DNA from: Bacteroidaceae bacterium
GTDB lineage: Bacteria; Bacteroidota; Bacteroidia; Bacteroidales; Bacteroidaceae
Length of the DNA: 64,000 nucleotides
Assembly: GCA_016280445.1 (NCBI GenBank)
Contig: JAEEGS010000041.1
Coordinates: 1-64,000 of the forward strand
Direction: 5' to 3'
The notes under the pieces: generated by a model
Database searches by the model: none
The model's input: only the letters and a program-made list of their open reading frames with translations
Told to the model about the DNA's origin: nothing
Part shown: one piece after another, positions 53,293-61,762 of the stretch
Layout: each line of letters opens with the position of its first letter
Position numbering within the stretch: the stretch's first letter is position 1
Made by a program: the position numbers and the translations under genes

Positions 53293-55521
53293 TCAAGCCT
53301 TGTCGAAGGGCAAACGGTAGGTGCAGCCTTCTTTCCAACGGGAACAACCATAGGCGGTGTTGCCTTTGATGATGTGACCTTCGTGGCAGACGGGGCAAGG
53401 CATACCAATCACCTCGTCGGGATTGTGAGCGGCCTTGACTTCTTCGGTGGTTTTCTTGGAAGTCTTCTTCGGAGCGGACTTCTTTTTCGGTTGGAAACCC
53501 GCGGGAACATTCGAGGGAGCCGGTTTGGGCTTCTTCTTTTTCAGGTCTTCCTCTGTCGTGATGGCCACGTGGCGGTTGGAGTTGTCGTTGCGCACCTGAT
53601 TGATGAGGTCGACGACCATCTGTTTGAGCTCAGCGATGAAAGTTTGGGCATCGTACTGCTTCTTCTCAATCTCACGAAGTTTCTTTTCCCAAATACCTGT
53701 GAGTTCGGCACTCTTGAGGAGTTCCTCGTGGATGATGCCAATGAGTTCCACACCTGTGGGAGTGGCGATGAGATTCTTGCGCTCCTTGCGGATGTAGCGA
53801 CGCTTGAAGAGGGTTTCGATGATGGCAGCGCGGGTGGATGGACGACCGATGCCGTTCTCCTTCATGGCATCACGAAGTTCTTCGTTGTCAACGAACTTGC
53901 CAGCCGTCTCCATCGCACGGAGCAGAGTTGCTTCCGTGTAAGGTTTAGGTGGTTGCGTCCACTTTTCGGAAAGCATGGGGAGATGCGGGCCGCTTTCTCT
54001 TTTGGTAAAGAGAGGAAGAGCAGACCCTCTCTGTCCTGCGGACATCTCCCCCTCTATGGGGAGACCATCCGGCGTGTTTTCGTCGGTGGTGTCATTGTTG
54101 TAGATGACTTTCCAACCTTCGTCCAAAATGGTGCGGCCACTGGTGCGGAACAACACCCCGGATGGCTCCCTCTCCATAGAGGGGGAGGGTTCGGGGAGAG
54201 GGTCTGGTTTCACCTCGCCAAACACGGTGGTTGTCTCGAACTTGCAATCGGGATAGAAAACGGCGATGAAGGCACGAGTGACGAGGTCATACACGCGGCG
54301 TTCCATATCGGTGAGGCTGATGGCCGGGACACCTGTGGGAATGATGGCGTGGTGGTCGGTCACTTTTGAAGAGTCGAACACTTTCTTCGACTTCGGAAGT
54401 GGCTTACCTTCAAGCGGTTGTGTGAATTGCTCATAGCCTCTCAAGCCTCTGAGTGTCTGAGGGCATTTGGCATAGATGTCATCGCTGAGGAAAGTGGTAT
54501 CCACACGTGGATAGGTGGTGAATTTCTTTTCGTAGAGGCTCTGAATGAGTTGCAAGGTTTGTTCGGCAGAGTAGCCGAATTTGCGGTTGCAATCCACCTG
54601 CAAGGAAGTCAGGTCATACAGTCGTGGCGGTGCTTCCGTTCCTTTCTTCTTCTGAATGTCCGTCACGGTGAAAGGCTTTCCCTCGATGGCTTGCAGCACA
54701 GCCCTACCCTCTTCCTCTGTGGCATATTCTATCTGTCTGTAGATGGGTCCTTTGCCCTTGATGGTCTTTCCCTGCTCCGCTGCCGCTTTCACTTCGGCTG
54801 CATCTTCCGCCTCTGCTTCTTCATCGTGGGCAATGGCTGTGAATTTGGTGTCGCGATAGAGTGTGGAGAGCACCCAACTCTGCTTGGGCACGAATGTTTC
54901 GATTTCCTGTTGACGACGCACGATGAGCGCCAGCGTGGGTGTCTGTACGCGTCCGATGGAGAGCACCTGCTTTTGCTGTCCGTATTTGAGGGTGTAGAGA
55001 CGTGTGGCATTCATGCCGAGTGTCCAGTCACCGATGGCACGACAAAGTCCTGCCTCATACAGCGATTGGTATTCTATTTGGTCTTTGAGGCTGTTGAATC
55101 CCTCGCGGATGGACTCTTCTGTCAGCGATGAAATCCAAAGGCGCTTGACGGGGCACTTGGCACCAGCCTTCTGCATCACCCATCGCTGAATCAGTTCTCC
55201 TTCCTGGCCGGCATCGCCGCAGTTGATGATGCCATCCGCTGCCTGCATCAACTTCTCAATCGTGGCGAACTGCCGCTTCACGCCGTCGTCGTCTTTCAGC
55301 CGAATGCCATAACGTGCCGGAATCATGGGCAAGTCCCAGAGATCCCAACGCTTCCATCGGGGATTGTACTCATCGGGCTCTTTCAGTTCGCACAGATGTC
55401 CGAACGTCCAAGTGACCTGATAGCCGTTCCCTTCGAGGTAGCCTTGCTTCATGTCTTTGGCTCCCAACACGTTGGCGATGTCTCTCGCCACACTCGGTTT
55501 CTCCGCTATACAAACAATCAT
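53293..55521 (-). CDS. topB: DNA topoisomerase III
   Basis: A 742-residue type IA topoisomerase that passes single strands and decatenates DNA. The Toprim domain begins MIVCIAEKPSVARDI and has CGDAGQEGELIQRW. The catalytic Tyr337 lies in KKFTTYPRVDTTFLS. SIGRVQTPTLALIV, the ENGIGRPSTRA motif and a C-terminal zinc finger (CPVCHEGHIIKGNTAYGCSRW) are present. It is about 50 residues longer than expected. Two extra segments, 438-457 (PDPLPEPSPSMEREPSGV) and 483-512 (TPDGLPIEGEMSAGQRG...), come from palindromic repeat elements inserted in frame in opposite orientations. It follows mlaF by 113 bp. Confidence 0.95.
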   Translation of the reverse strand: MIVCIAEKPSVARDIANVLGAKDMKQGYLEGNGYQVTWTFGHLCELKEPDEYNPRWKRWDLWDLPMIPARYGIRLKDDDGVKRQFATIEKLMQAADGIINCGDAGQEGELIQRWVMQKAGAKCPVKRLWISSLTEESIREGFNSLKDQIEYQSLYEAGLCRAIGDWTLGMNATRLYTLKYGQQKQVLSIGRVQTPTLALIVRRQQEIETFVPKQSWVLSTLYRDTKFTAIAHDEEAEAEDAAEVKAAAEQGKTIKGKGPIYRQIEYATEEEGRAVLQAIEGKPFTVTDIQKKKGTEAPPRLYDLTSLQVDCNRKFGYSAEQTLQLIQSLYEKKFTTYPRVDTTFLSDDIYAKCPQTLRGLRGYEQFTQPLEGKPLPKSKKVFDSSKVTDHHAIIPTGVPAISLTDMERRVYDLVTRAFIAVFYPDCKFETTTVFGEVKPDPLPEPSPSMEREPSGVLFRTSGRTILDEGWKVIYNNDTTDENTPDGLPIEGEMSAGQRGSALPLFTKRESGPHLPMLSEKWTQPPKPYTEATLLRAMETAGKFVDNEELRDAMKENGIGRPSTRAAIIETLFKRRYIRKERKNLIATPTGVELIGIIHEELLKSAELTGIWEKKLREIEKKQYDAQTFIAELKQMVVDLINQVRNDNSNRHVAITTEEDLKKKKPKPAPSNVPAGFQPKKKSAPKKTSKKTTEEVKAAHNPDEVIGMPCPVCHEGHIIKGNTAYGCSRWKEGCTYRLPFDKA
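53986..54075. repeat. Palindromic repeat element A in topB
   Basis: About 90 bp containing CTCCCC/GGGGAG, GTCC/GGAC and CTCTTT/AAAGAG dyads, ending in the CCATCCGG core. The right part (from CAGACCCTCTC) is an inverted copy of element B 77 bp away. It encodes topB residues 483-512 with no frameshift. Confidence 0.75.
54151..54210. repeat. Palindromic repeat element B in topB
   Basis: About 55 bp, CCGGATGG core followed by CTCCCTCTCC/GGGGGAGG symmetry, reading as the reverse complement of element A. It encodes topB residues 438-457. The 25 residues between A and B (SGRTILDEGWKVIYN) look like normal topB sequence. Confidence 0.75.
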
Positions 55522-55634
55522 ATTTTTCTATTTTTCAACAACGAATTCTTCTAATTAGACGAATAAAAAATGTCGAAAGCGACTACGAATAAAAACGAAT
55601 GCCCCTGACACATTATCTCCACAAAAGAAATTCG

Positions 55635-56414
55635 TCAATTTCGATTCATTCGTTGTTGTTGGTCGTGCAGTTCCTTCGCCTGGCGCAGAATGTCGCTGGC
55701 AAAGATGAAGTCTTCCAGTTTCTTGTTGGTGGCATCCATAATCTCTTTGTTGTTGCCCTGCCACTCGGCCTTGCCTTCGCAGATGAAGGTGATGTTCTCG
55801 CCGATGCCCATCACGGAGTTCATGTCGTGGGTGTTGACGATGGTGGTGATTTTATCCTCGTGGGTGATGCCCGCGATGAGTTCGTCAATCACGATGCTGG
55901 TTTTGGGGTCGAGACCCGAGTTGGGTTCATCGCAGAACAGATACTTCGGCTGCAGCACAATGGCACGTGCGATGGCCACACGCTTCTGCATACCGCCCGA
56001 AATCTCGCCTGGGAATTTGTTCTCGGCGCCTTGCAGATTGACACGTGCGAGACACTCGAGCGCCCGTTTCTTACGGTCCTCGTAAGCGTCATACGAGAAC
56101 ATGTCGAGCGGGAACATCACGTTGTCGAGCACCGACATCGAGTCGAACAGCGCGGCACTCTGGAAAATCATGCCCATCTCACGACGAAGGAGAATCTTCT
56201 CCCGTTTCGAGAGCGACACGAAATCGCGGTTATCGTAGTAGATGCTGCCCTTGGTCGGTGTGAGCAATCCCACGATGTTCTTCATCAGCACCGTCTTGCC
56301 GCTACCGCTCTGTCCGATAATGAGGTTGACCTCGCCATCTCGAAACGTGGCGTTGATGTCCTTGAGCACCTCCTTATCATCAAAACTCTTGTATAAATGT
56401 TCTACTTTTATCAT
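55635..56414 (-). CDS. mlaF: MlaF-like ABC transporter ATP-binding protein
   Basis: A 259-residue ATPase of the Mla/Ttg2A-type phospholipid transport system, with an MlaE-type permease gene upstream. Start at 56414 (MIKVEHLYKSFDDKEV); an upstream ATG at 56468 adds 18 unconserved residues. Motifs are Walker A GQSGSGKT, GMIFQSAALFDSMSVLDNV (family-diagnostic Q-loop region), signature ISGGMQKRVAIARAI, Walker B YLFCDEPNSGLDP and VNTHDM. With the permease it would move phospholipids between the membranes. An MCE-domain (MlaD) gene is not in this window. A 220-bp gap with a palindromic repeat array separates it from mlaE. Confidence 0.92.
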   Translation of the reverse strand: MIKVEHLYKSFDDKEVLKDINATFRDGEVNLIIGQSGSGKTVLMKNIVGLLTPTKGSIYYDNRDFVSLSKREKILLRREMGMIFQSAALFDSMSVLDNVMFPLDMFSYDAYEDRKKRALECLARVNLQGAENKFPGEISGGMQKRVAIARAIVLQPKYLFCDEPNSGLDPKTSIVIDELIAGITHEDKITTIVNTHDMNSVMGIGENITFICEGKAEWQGNNKEIMDATNKKLEDFIFASDILRQAKELHDQQQRMNRN

Positions 56415-56486
56415 ATCTTTTATCGGTCTTTCGACCCTTTCGTTGTCTTTTTTGCCTTGCTGAAACAACCTCCTTTTTGCATCTGT

Positions 56487-56574
56487 CAGTGTAACACTTG
56501 TAACACACCTACTGTTACACTTGTAACACCGCCACTGTTACATTTGTAACACTGCAACTGTTACAAGTGTTACA
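56487..56574. repeat. Palindromic 23-bp array between mlaE and mlaF
   Basis: Four related units. Units 2-4 begin at 56512, 56535 and 56558, 23 bp apart. Units 1-3 contain or approximate TGTTACAnnTGTAACA, an inverted repeat with a 2-bp spacer; the fourth reads TGTTACAAGTGTTACA. It is A/T-C biased and lies inside a reverse-strand operon. Confidence 0.9.
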
Positions 56575-56633
56575 AAACGTGTCGTTCGGGCACGATTATG
56601 GAAGCCGTTCGTCTGCATGAAACGGTGTACGTC

Positions 56634-57377
56634 TCATGTGAGCATGTTGGTTAGGAAAATGTCGGAAAACAGTACAAGAATGCTGCTGGTGACGACGGCA
56701 TCGGTGCTCGACTTACCCACTTCCACACTACCGCCTTCCACCGTGTAGCCTTTATAAGCGGAGACGCTGGTGATGATGAACGCATACACCACCGCCTTAA
56801 TCATTCCACACCAGAAGAACCACTGGTTGAACTGGTAGCGGAAGCCCTCCGTCAGTTCCGGCACCGTGGTCGTCCCGAGCAAGGAGGTGGCATAGGCACC
56901 CAGAATGCCCGCCGCCACACTCAGCGTGACGAGAATGGGCATGATGGTCATCAGCCCCACAATTTTCGGCAGGATGAGATAGTTGGCCGAGTTGACACCC
57001 ATGATGTCGAGCGCGTCAATCTGCTGCGTGATGCGCATCGTGCCAATCTCAGAGGCGATGTTCGAGCCGACCTTACCCGCCAGGATAAGGCACATGATGC
57101 TCGACGAGAACTCCAACAGCATGATTTCGCGCGTGGTGTAGCCAACCACCATGCGGGGCATCCACGGGCTCTGAATGTTCAGTTTGATTTGAAGGCATAT
57201 CACGGCTCCGATGAAAAAAGAAATGATGAGCACAATGCCTATCGAGTTATACCCTAATTGATACATCTCGGTCACATACTGTTTCAAGAACATCCGCCAC
57301 CTGTCGGGCTGTGAAAGCACGCGTCCCATCAGCATGACATACTTACCGAGATGTGTTAATCCACTCTTGATTGAAAG
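56634..57377 (-). CDS. mlaE: MlaE-like ABC transporter permease
   Basis: The membrane subunit of the Mla-type phospholipid transporter. About five or six hydrophobic helices are present, including SIGIVLIISFFIGAVICLQ, and the MlaE signature GKVGSNIASEIGTMRITQQIDALDIMGVN with its cytoplasmic coupling helix. The frame is open to 57425, but the TTG there overlaps the likely -7 box at 57423-57430. I therefore prefer the GTG at 57377 (MLSIKSGLTHLGKYVMLMGR), which keeps the family N-terminus; an ATG at 57335 is also possible. It is divergent from lptB and leads the mlaE, mlaF, topB, porE run. Confidence 0.88.
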   Translation of the reverse strand, partial: LSIKSGLTHLGKYVMLMGRVLSQPDRWRMFLKQYVTEMYQLGYNSIGIVLIISFFIGAVICLQIKLNIQSPWMPRMVVGYTTREIMLLEFSSSIMCLILAGKVGSNIASEIGTMRITQQIDALDIMGVNSANYLILPKIVGLMTIMPILVTLSVAAGILGAYATSLLGTTTVPELTEGFRYQFNQWFFWCGMIKAVVYAFIITSVSAYKGYTVEGGSVEVGKSSTDAVVTSSILVLFSDIFLTNMLT

Positions 57378-57422
57378 CACTTTAATTGCGTTTAAATGAT
57401 TTATAAATAGCAAAAATCTTCG

Positions 57423-57430
57423 CAAAATTA
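57423..57430 (-). promoter_or_regulatory. Reverse-strand -7 box for mlaE
   Basis: Read on the reverse strand, TAATTTTG matches TAnnTTTG and would start transcription near 57417. No clear TTTG at -33. It argues against the TTG at 57425 as the mlaE start. Confidence 0.45.
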
Positions 57431-57504
57431 GTTATTTTTGTTCAAAAGAGAGGCTTTTAACATAGTTTTTTGATTTAGAAAGTGACTAATCAACAAACAA
57501 TTCG

Positions 57505-57512
57505 TACTTTTG
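57505..57512 (+). promoter_or_regulatory. -7 box for lptB
   Basis: TACTTTTG matches TAnnTTTG, 18 bp before the ATG at 57531. The -33 region has no clear TTTG. Confidence 0.55.
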
Positions 57513-57530
57513 TCACTAATTTGAAGAAAT

Positions 57531-58379
57531 ATGGAGTTAAAAAGACAGTCCATCACGACCAATGCGGGCGATGAAAACATACCCGAATACTCGGACGACC
57601 GAAACACCCTCTATACGCGCCACCTGGTGAAGACCTACGGAAAGCGCACGGTGGCCAACGACGTCTCCATCAGTGTGCGGCAAGGAGAAATTGTGGGACT
57701 GCTGGGACCAAACGGAGCCGGCAAGACCACCTCTTTCTACATGACTACAGGTCTGGTGGTGCCCAACAGCGGACAGGTGTTCATCAACGACATGGAAATC
57801 ACCAAAGACCCCGTGTCCACCCGTGCCAAGAAAGGCGTGGGCTATCTGGCACAGGAGGCCAGCGTGTTCCGCACCATGAGCGTTGAAGACAACATCATGA
57901 CGGTGCTGGAGATGAAATACAAGTCGGTGGACGAGCAACGAGAGCATCTGGAAAAGTTGCTGGACGAGTTCAACCTGCAGAAAGTGAGGAAGAACCGAGG
58001 CAACCAACTCTCAGGTGGCGAACGGCGCCGCTGCGAGATTGCCCGCTGTCTGGCCATCGACCCGAAGTTCATCATGCTCGACGAGCCATTCGCCGGAGTC
58101 GACCCCATCGCTGTGGAGGACATCCAATATGTGGTGTGGAAACTGAAAGACCGCAACATCGGCATCCTCATCACCGACCACAACGTGCAGGAAACCCTCT
58201 GCATCACCGACCGCGCCTACCTGCTCTTCGAGGGGCGCATCCTCTTCAAAGGCACACCGCCAGAACTGGCCAGCAATGTCATCGTCAAAGAAAAGTACCT
58301 CGGCAGCAACTTCGTGCTGCGCCCCAAGGACTTCCAGATGATTGAAGAGAAAAAGAAACGAGAACTCGAAGAAAATTGA
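57531..58379 (+). CDS. lptB: LPS export ABC transporter ATP-binding protein
   Basis: The ATPase that drives LptB2FGC to extract LPS from the inner membrane. It is 282 residues: an N-terminal extension of about 25 residues (rich in Asp, Asn and Thr) before HLVKTYGKRTVANDVSI, then Walker A GLLGPNGAGKTT (57-68), DPVSTRAKKGVGYLAQEASVFR (LptB-diagnostic), signature LSGGERRRCEIARCL, Walker B FIMLDEPFAGVDP and the switch His in ILITDHNVQETL. The E. coli protein is about 241 residues, so both ends are extended. It divides from mlaE and precedes rsfS by 34 bp. Confidence 0.95.
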   Translation: MELKRQSITTNAGDENIPEYSDDRNTLYTRHLVKTYGKRTVANDVSISVRQGEIVGLLGPNGAGKTTSFYMTTGLVVPNSGQVFINDMEITKDPVSTRAKKGVGYLAQEASVFRTMSVEDNIMTVLEMKYKSVDEQREHLEKLLDEFNLQKVRKNRGNQLSGGERRRCEIARCLAIDPKFIMLDEPFAGVDPIAVEDIQYVVWKLKDRNIGILITDHNVQETLCITDRAYLLFEGRILFKGTPPELASNVIVKEKYLGSNFVLRPKDFQMIEEKKKRELEEN

Positions 58380-58413
58380 GACGATTTAACCGATATACAT
58401 TATTTATATATAA

Positions 58414-58773
58414 ATGACAGAAACACAACAGTTAGTACAAGCCTGTGTGGCAGGCATCCAAGAGAAAAAAGGAAAGAAAATACGCGTCGTCAACCTGGAA
58501 GGCATCGACGACACGATTACAAAATATCTGGTCATCGGCGAAGGCAACTCCCCCAGCCAAGTGACAGCCCTCACAGAATCGGTGAGAGAGTTCGCACGCA
58601 AGCAGGCCAATGCACGCCCATCGGCGGTGGACGGCTTGCGCAACAGCCTTTGGGTGGCCATCGACTTCATCGACGTGGTGGTGCATCTTTTTGTGCCAGA
58701 CGCACGAGAATTCTACGATGTGGACAACCTGTGGGAAGATGCTGAAATCACCGATATTCCAGACCTTGATTAA
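58414..58773 (+). CDS. rsfS: Ribosome silencing factor
   Basis: A 119-residue RsfS/Iojap protein (DUF143) that binds L14 of the large ribosomal subunit and prevents joining of subunits when nutrients run low. The core is KKIRVVNLEGIDDTITKYLVIGEGNS, then a central helix (VTALTESVREFARKQ) and the family ending GLRNSLWVAIDFIDVVVHLFVPDAREFYDVDNLW. Its start is 34 bp after lptB and its stop 8 bp before ftsH, so the three are probably one unit. Confidence 0.94.
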   Translation: MTETQQLVQACVAGIQEKKGKKIRVVNLEGIDDTITKYLVIGEGNSPSQVTALTESVREFARKQANARPSAVDGLRNSLWVAIDFIDVVVHLFVPDAREFYDVDNLWEDAEITDIPDLD

Positions 58774-58781
58774 ACAGAAAA

Positions 58782-60899
58782 ATGGATAACAACGCTCAAA
58801 ATAATACGAACAACAGAAACAAAATGCAAAAGCCACGTTTCAACTTTTCGTGGCTCTACATCCTGCTCATCGCCGGATTGGCATTCATGATTTTCACCCG
58901 TCACGACACGAGTGCGTCGCACAATGTCGACTACACGACCTTCAAGGAATTTGTCAAACGAGGATACGTGTCGGATGTGACCGTCAACAAAGACAACAAC
59001 ACGCTGACACTGGCGATTGACCCGAAGTTCAACAAGCAAGTTTTTGGCGCAACCGGCAAAGACCAAAAAAACGCGCGTATCAAGGTGGAGTTCGGTTCCA
59101 TCGAAAATCTGGAGGCTTATCTTGACGCTCAAAACAAAGAGGGAAAGTTCAAAGGAAAAGTCACATACGAGCGGAATAACGACTTCATTAGCAATTTATT
59201 GTGGAATTTTGCTCCACTTATTATTATAGTCCTTATCTGGCTGTTCATCATGCGAGGATTTGGCAGTGGTGGCGGTTTCATGGGAGGTGCCAGCAGCATC
59301 TTCTCTGTCGGAAAATCGAAGGCACAACTCTTCGAAAAGGACGATAAGAACTCTCCACAAATCACCTTCAAGGATGTGGCCGGACAGGCTGGTGCCAAGC
59401 AAGAGGTGCAGGAGATTGTGGACTTCCTGAAAAAGCCGGAGAAGTACACCAGCCTTGGTGGTAAGATTCCGAAGGGAGCACTCCTTGTGGGTCCTCCGGG
59501 AACGGGTAAGACATTGTTGGCAAAGGCTGTGGCAGGAGAAGCAGGTGTGCCCTTCTTCTCATTGTCAGGCTCTGAGTTTGTCGAGATGTTTGTGGGTGTG
59601 GGAGCCAGCCGTGTGCGTGACCTCTTCCAACAGGCCAAGGCCAAAGCGCCCTGCATCATCTTCATCGACGAAATTGACGCCATCGGTCGTGCGCGCAGCA
59701 AGACGGCAGCGATGGGAGGCAACGACGAGCGCGAAAGCACCCTCAATCAGTTGCTGACCGAGATGGACGGATTCGGCACCAACAGCGGTATCATCATCAT
59801 GGCCGCCACCAACCGTGCTGACATTCTGGATGGCGCCTTGCTTCGTGCCGGTCGTTTCGACCGACAGATTCACGTCGATTTGCCCGACCTGAATGAACGC
59901 AAGGAAATCTTCATGGTGCATCTGAAGCCCCTCAAGATAGACGAGACCGTGGATGTGGCGCAGTTGGCACGACAGACACCCGGATTCTCTGGTGCAGACA
60001 TCGCCAACGTGTGCAACGAAGCAGCCCTCATCGCCGCCCGCAACAACAAGGAGTGGGTGGACAAACAATGCTTCCTCGATGCCGTTGACCGTATTATCGG
60101 TGGTTTGGAGAAGAAGACAAAACTGCTCACCGCACAAGAAAAGAAGACCATAGCCCTGCACGAAGCAGGTCATGCCACCATCTCGTGGTTCCTTGAGTAT
60201 GCCAACCCGTTGGTGAAAGTGACCATCGTTCCACGTGGACAGGCCTTGGGTGCAGCATGGTACATGCCCGAAGAAAGGCAAATCTCCACGAAAGAGGAAA
60301 TTCTCGATGAGATATGTGCCACGCTGGGTGGTCGTGCCGCTGAAGAACTCTTCACCGGACGCATCTCGACAGGCGCAATGAACGACCTTGAAAAGGTGAC
60401 CAAACGCGCCTATGGCATGATTGCATACGCTGGTATGGGAGAGAAACTGCCCAACCTCTGCTACTACGACAACCAAGAGTATCAGTTCAACAAGCCCTAC
60501 AGCGACAAGACTGCCGAGACCATCGACGAAGAGGTGCGCAACCTCATTGCTGGCGAATATGAGCGTGCCAAGAAAGTGCTGCTCGACCACAAGGAGGGTC
60601 ATGCGCAACTGGCACAGCGACTCATCGAAAAAGAAGTCATATTTGCCGAAGACCTGGAAGAAATATTTGGCAAGCGTCCTTGGACTTCACGTACAGAAGA
60701 AATTCTGGCCGCCAATGCTGAGGCTGAGAAGAAAGAGGAAGAGAATGCACAGACTGATGGTACCGACCACAAGAAGGAGAATGAAGAAATCATCCGCCAG
60801 AAAATCGTTCAGGCCGTCATAGAGAAAGCAGAAAAAGCAGAGAAAAAACCTGAAGAACAACCTCAACCAACAGAAACTGACAAAAAGAAAGAAGCGTGA
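58782..60899 (+). CDS. ftsH: ATP-dependent zinc metalloprotease FtsH
   Basis: A 705-residue membrane-anchored AAA+ protease. It has two N-terminal membrane helices (about 24-40 and 144-158) around a periplasmic domain. The AAA+ domain has Walker A GPPGTGKT (237-244), Walker [13 protein letters not shown] and [20 protein letters not shown] (second region of homology). The zinc motif is [12 protein letters not shown] (His460, Glu461, His464), with the third ligand in the MNDLEKVTK region. A Lys/Glu-rich charged tail (about 645-705) follows. It degrades misassembled membrane proteins and regulatory proteins. cdsA overlaps it by four bases (GTGA). Confidence 0.97.
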   Translation: MDNNAQNNTNNRNKMQKPRFNFSWLYILLIAGLAFMIFTRHDTSASHNVDYTTFKEFVKRGYVSDVTVNKDNNTLTLAIDPKFNKQVFGATGKDQKNARIKVEFGSIENLEAYLDAQNKEGKFKGKVTYERNNDFISNLLWNFAPLIIIVLIWLFIMRGFGSGGGFMGGASSIFSVGKSKAQLFEKDDKNSPQITFKDVAGQAGAKQEVQEIVDFLKKPEKYTSLGGKIPKGALLVGPPGTGKTLLAKAVAGEAGVPFFSLSGSEFVEMFVGVGASRVRDLFQQAKAKAPCIIFIDEIDAIGRARSKTAAMGGNDERESTLNQLLTEMDGFGTNSGIIIMAATNRADILDGALLRAGRFDRQIHVDLPDLNERKEIFMVHLKPLKIDETVDVAQLARQTPGFSGADIANVCNEAALIAARNNKEWVDKQCFLDAVDRIIGGLEKKTKLLTAQEKKTIALHEAGHATISWFLEYANPLVKVTIVPRGQALGAAWYMPEERQISTKEEILDEICATLGGRAAEELFTGRISTGAMNDLEKVTKRAYGMIAYAGMGEKLPNLCYYDNQEYQFNKPYSDKTAETIDEEVRNLIAGEYERAKKVLLDHKEGHAQLAQRLIEKEVIFAEDLEEIFGKRPWTSRTEEILAANAEAEKKEEENAQTDGTDHKKENEEIIRQKIVQAVIEKAEKAEKKPEEQPQPTETDKKKEA

Positions 60900-61756
60900 A
60901 AAACTTGATTATACGAGCCGTCACGGGGGCATTGTTCGTTATCATCCTTGTTGCAGGAATCGTACTACACCCCTACTCACTCTTGATACTCTTCACCCTC
61001 ATCACAGCCATGACGGTGTGGGAGTTCACTACCATTGTCAACCGTCACATGCACCTGCATGTCAACCGCTTCATCACGACGGTGGCAGCAGCCTATCTGT
61101 TTGTGGCAGTTTGGGCTTTCAATACAAACATGATGGGAGCCGAGGTGTTCATCCCATATCTCATCTCCATCATCTACCTGCTGGTGGCCGAACTCTACTT
61201 CGACCGCCCCGATAACATCCAGAACTGGGGCATGACTTTCATGGCGCAACTCTACATCGCCCTGCCCTTTGCCTCACTCAACACACTATGCTTCATCGGC
61301 ACTCCCGCTGGAGTCACTTACTACTATTGGTACGCCCTGTCGCTGTTCATTTTCCTCTGGTCGAACGACACGGGAGCCTACCTGTTCGGTTCGTGGTTAG
61401 GCAAGCACAGACTTTTCCAACGCATCTCACCCAAGAAGTCGTGGGAAGGCAGCATCGGAGGTGGCATTACCGCCATCGTTGCCTCGCAAGTCATTGCCTA
61501 CTTCATTCCTTTCGCAGAGACATTGACACCTCTGGTGAGCCATCTGCTCTGGGCCGGTCTTGCTTTGATTGTCGTGGTAATCGGCACATGGGGCGACTTG
61601 GTGGAGTCGCTGCTCAAACGCCGGCTGGGCATCAAAGACTCCGGCAATATCCTACCTGGGCATGGAGGCATGCTCGATCGTTTTGATAGTTCACTGCTCG
61701 CCATTCCTGCGGCAGTCATCTACGTATACACAATTATGCTTAATATAATACATTAA
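60896..61756 (+). CDS. cdsA: Phosphatidate cytidylyltransferase
   Basis: It makes CDP-diacylglycerol from phosphatidate and CTP, the branch point for membrane phospholipids. The 286-residue protein starts at a GTG that overlaps the ftsH stop. About seven or eight membrane helices are seen. The signature near the C-terminus is SLLKRRLGIKDSGNILPGHGGMLDRFDS, with the conserved Asp, Lys and His residues. Translational coupling to ftsH suggests joint control of protein and lipid quality in the membrane. Confidence 0.95.
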   Translation: MKNLIIRAVTGALFVIILVAGIVLHPYSLLILFTLITAMTVWEFTTIVNRHMHLHVNRFITTVAAAYLFVAVWAFNTNMMGAEVFIPYLISIIYLLVAELYFDRPDNIQNWGMTFMAQLYIALPFASLNTLCFIGTPAGVTYYYWYALSLFIFLWSNDTGAYLFGSWLGKHRLFQRISPKKSWEGSIGGGITAIVASQVIAYFIPFAETLTPLVSHLLWAGLALIVVVIGTWGDLVESLLKRRLGIKDSGNILPGHGGMLDRFDSSLLAIPAAVIYVYTIMLNIIH

Positions 61757-61762
61757 AAAACT

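Noticed and set aside
56487-56574. Possible CRISPR array in the mlaE-mlaF gap
   Set aside because: Units are contiguous dyads without unique spacers.
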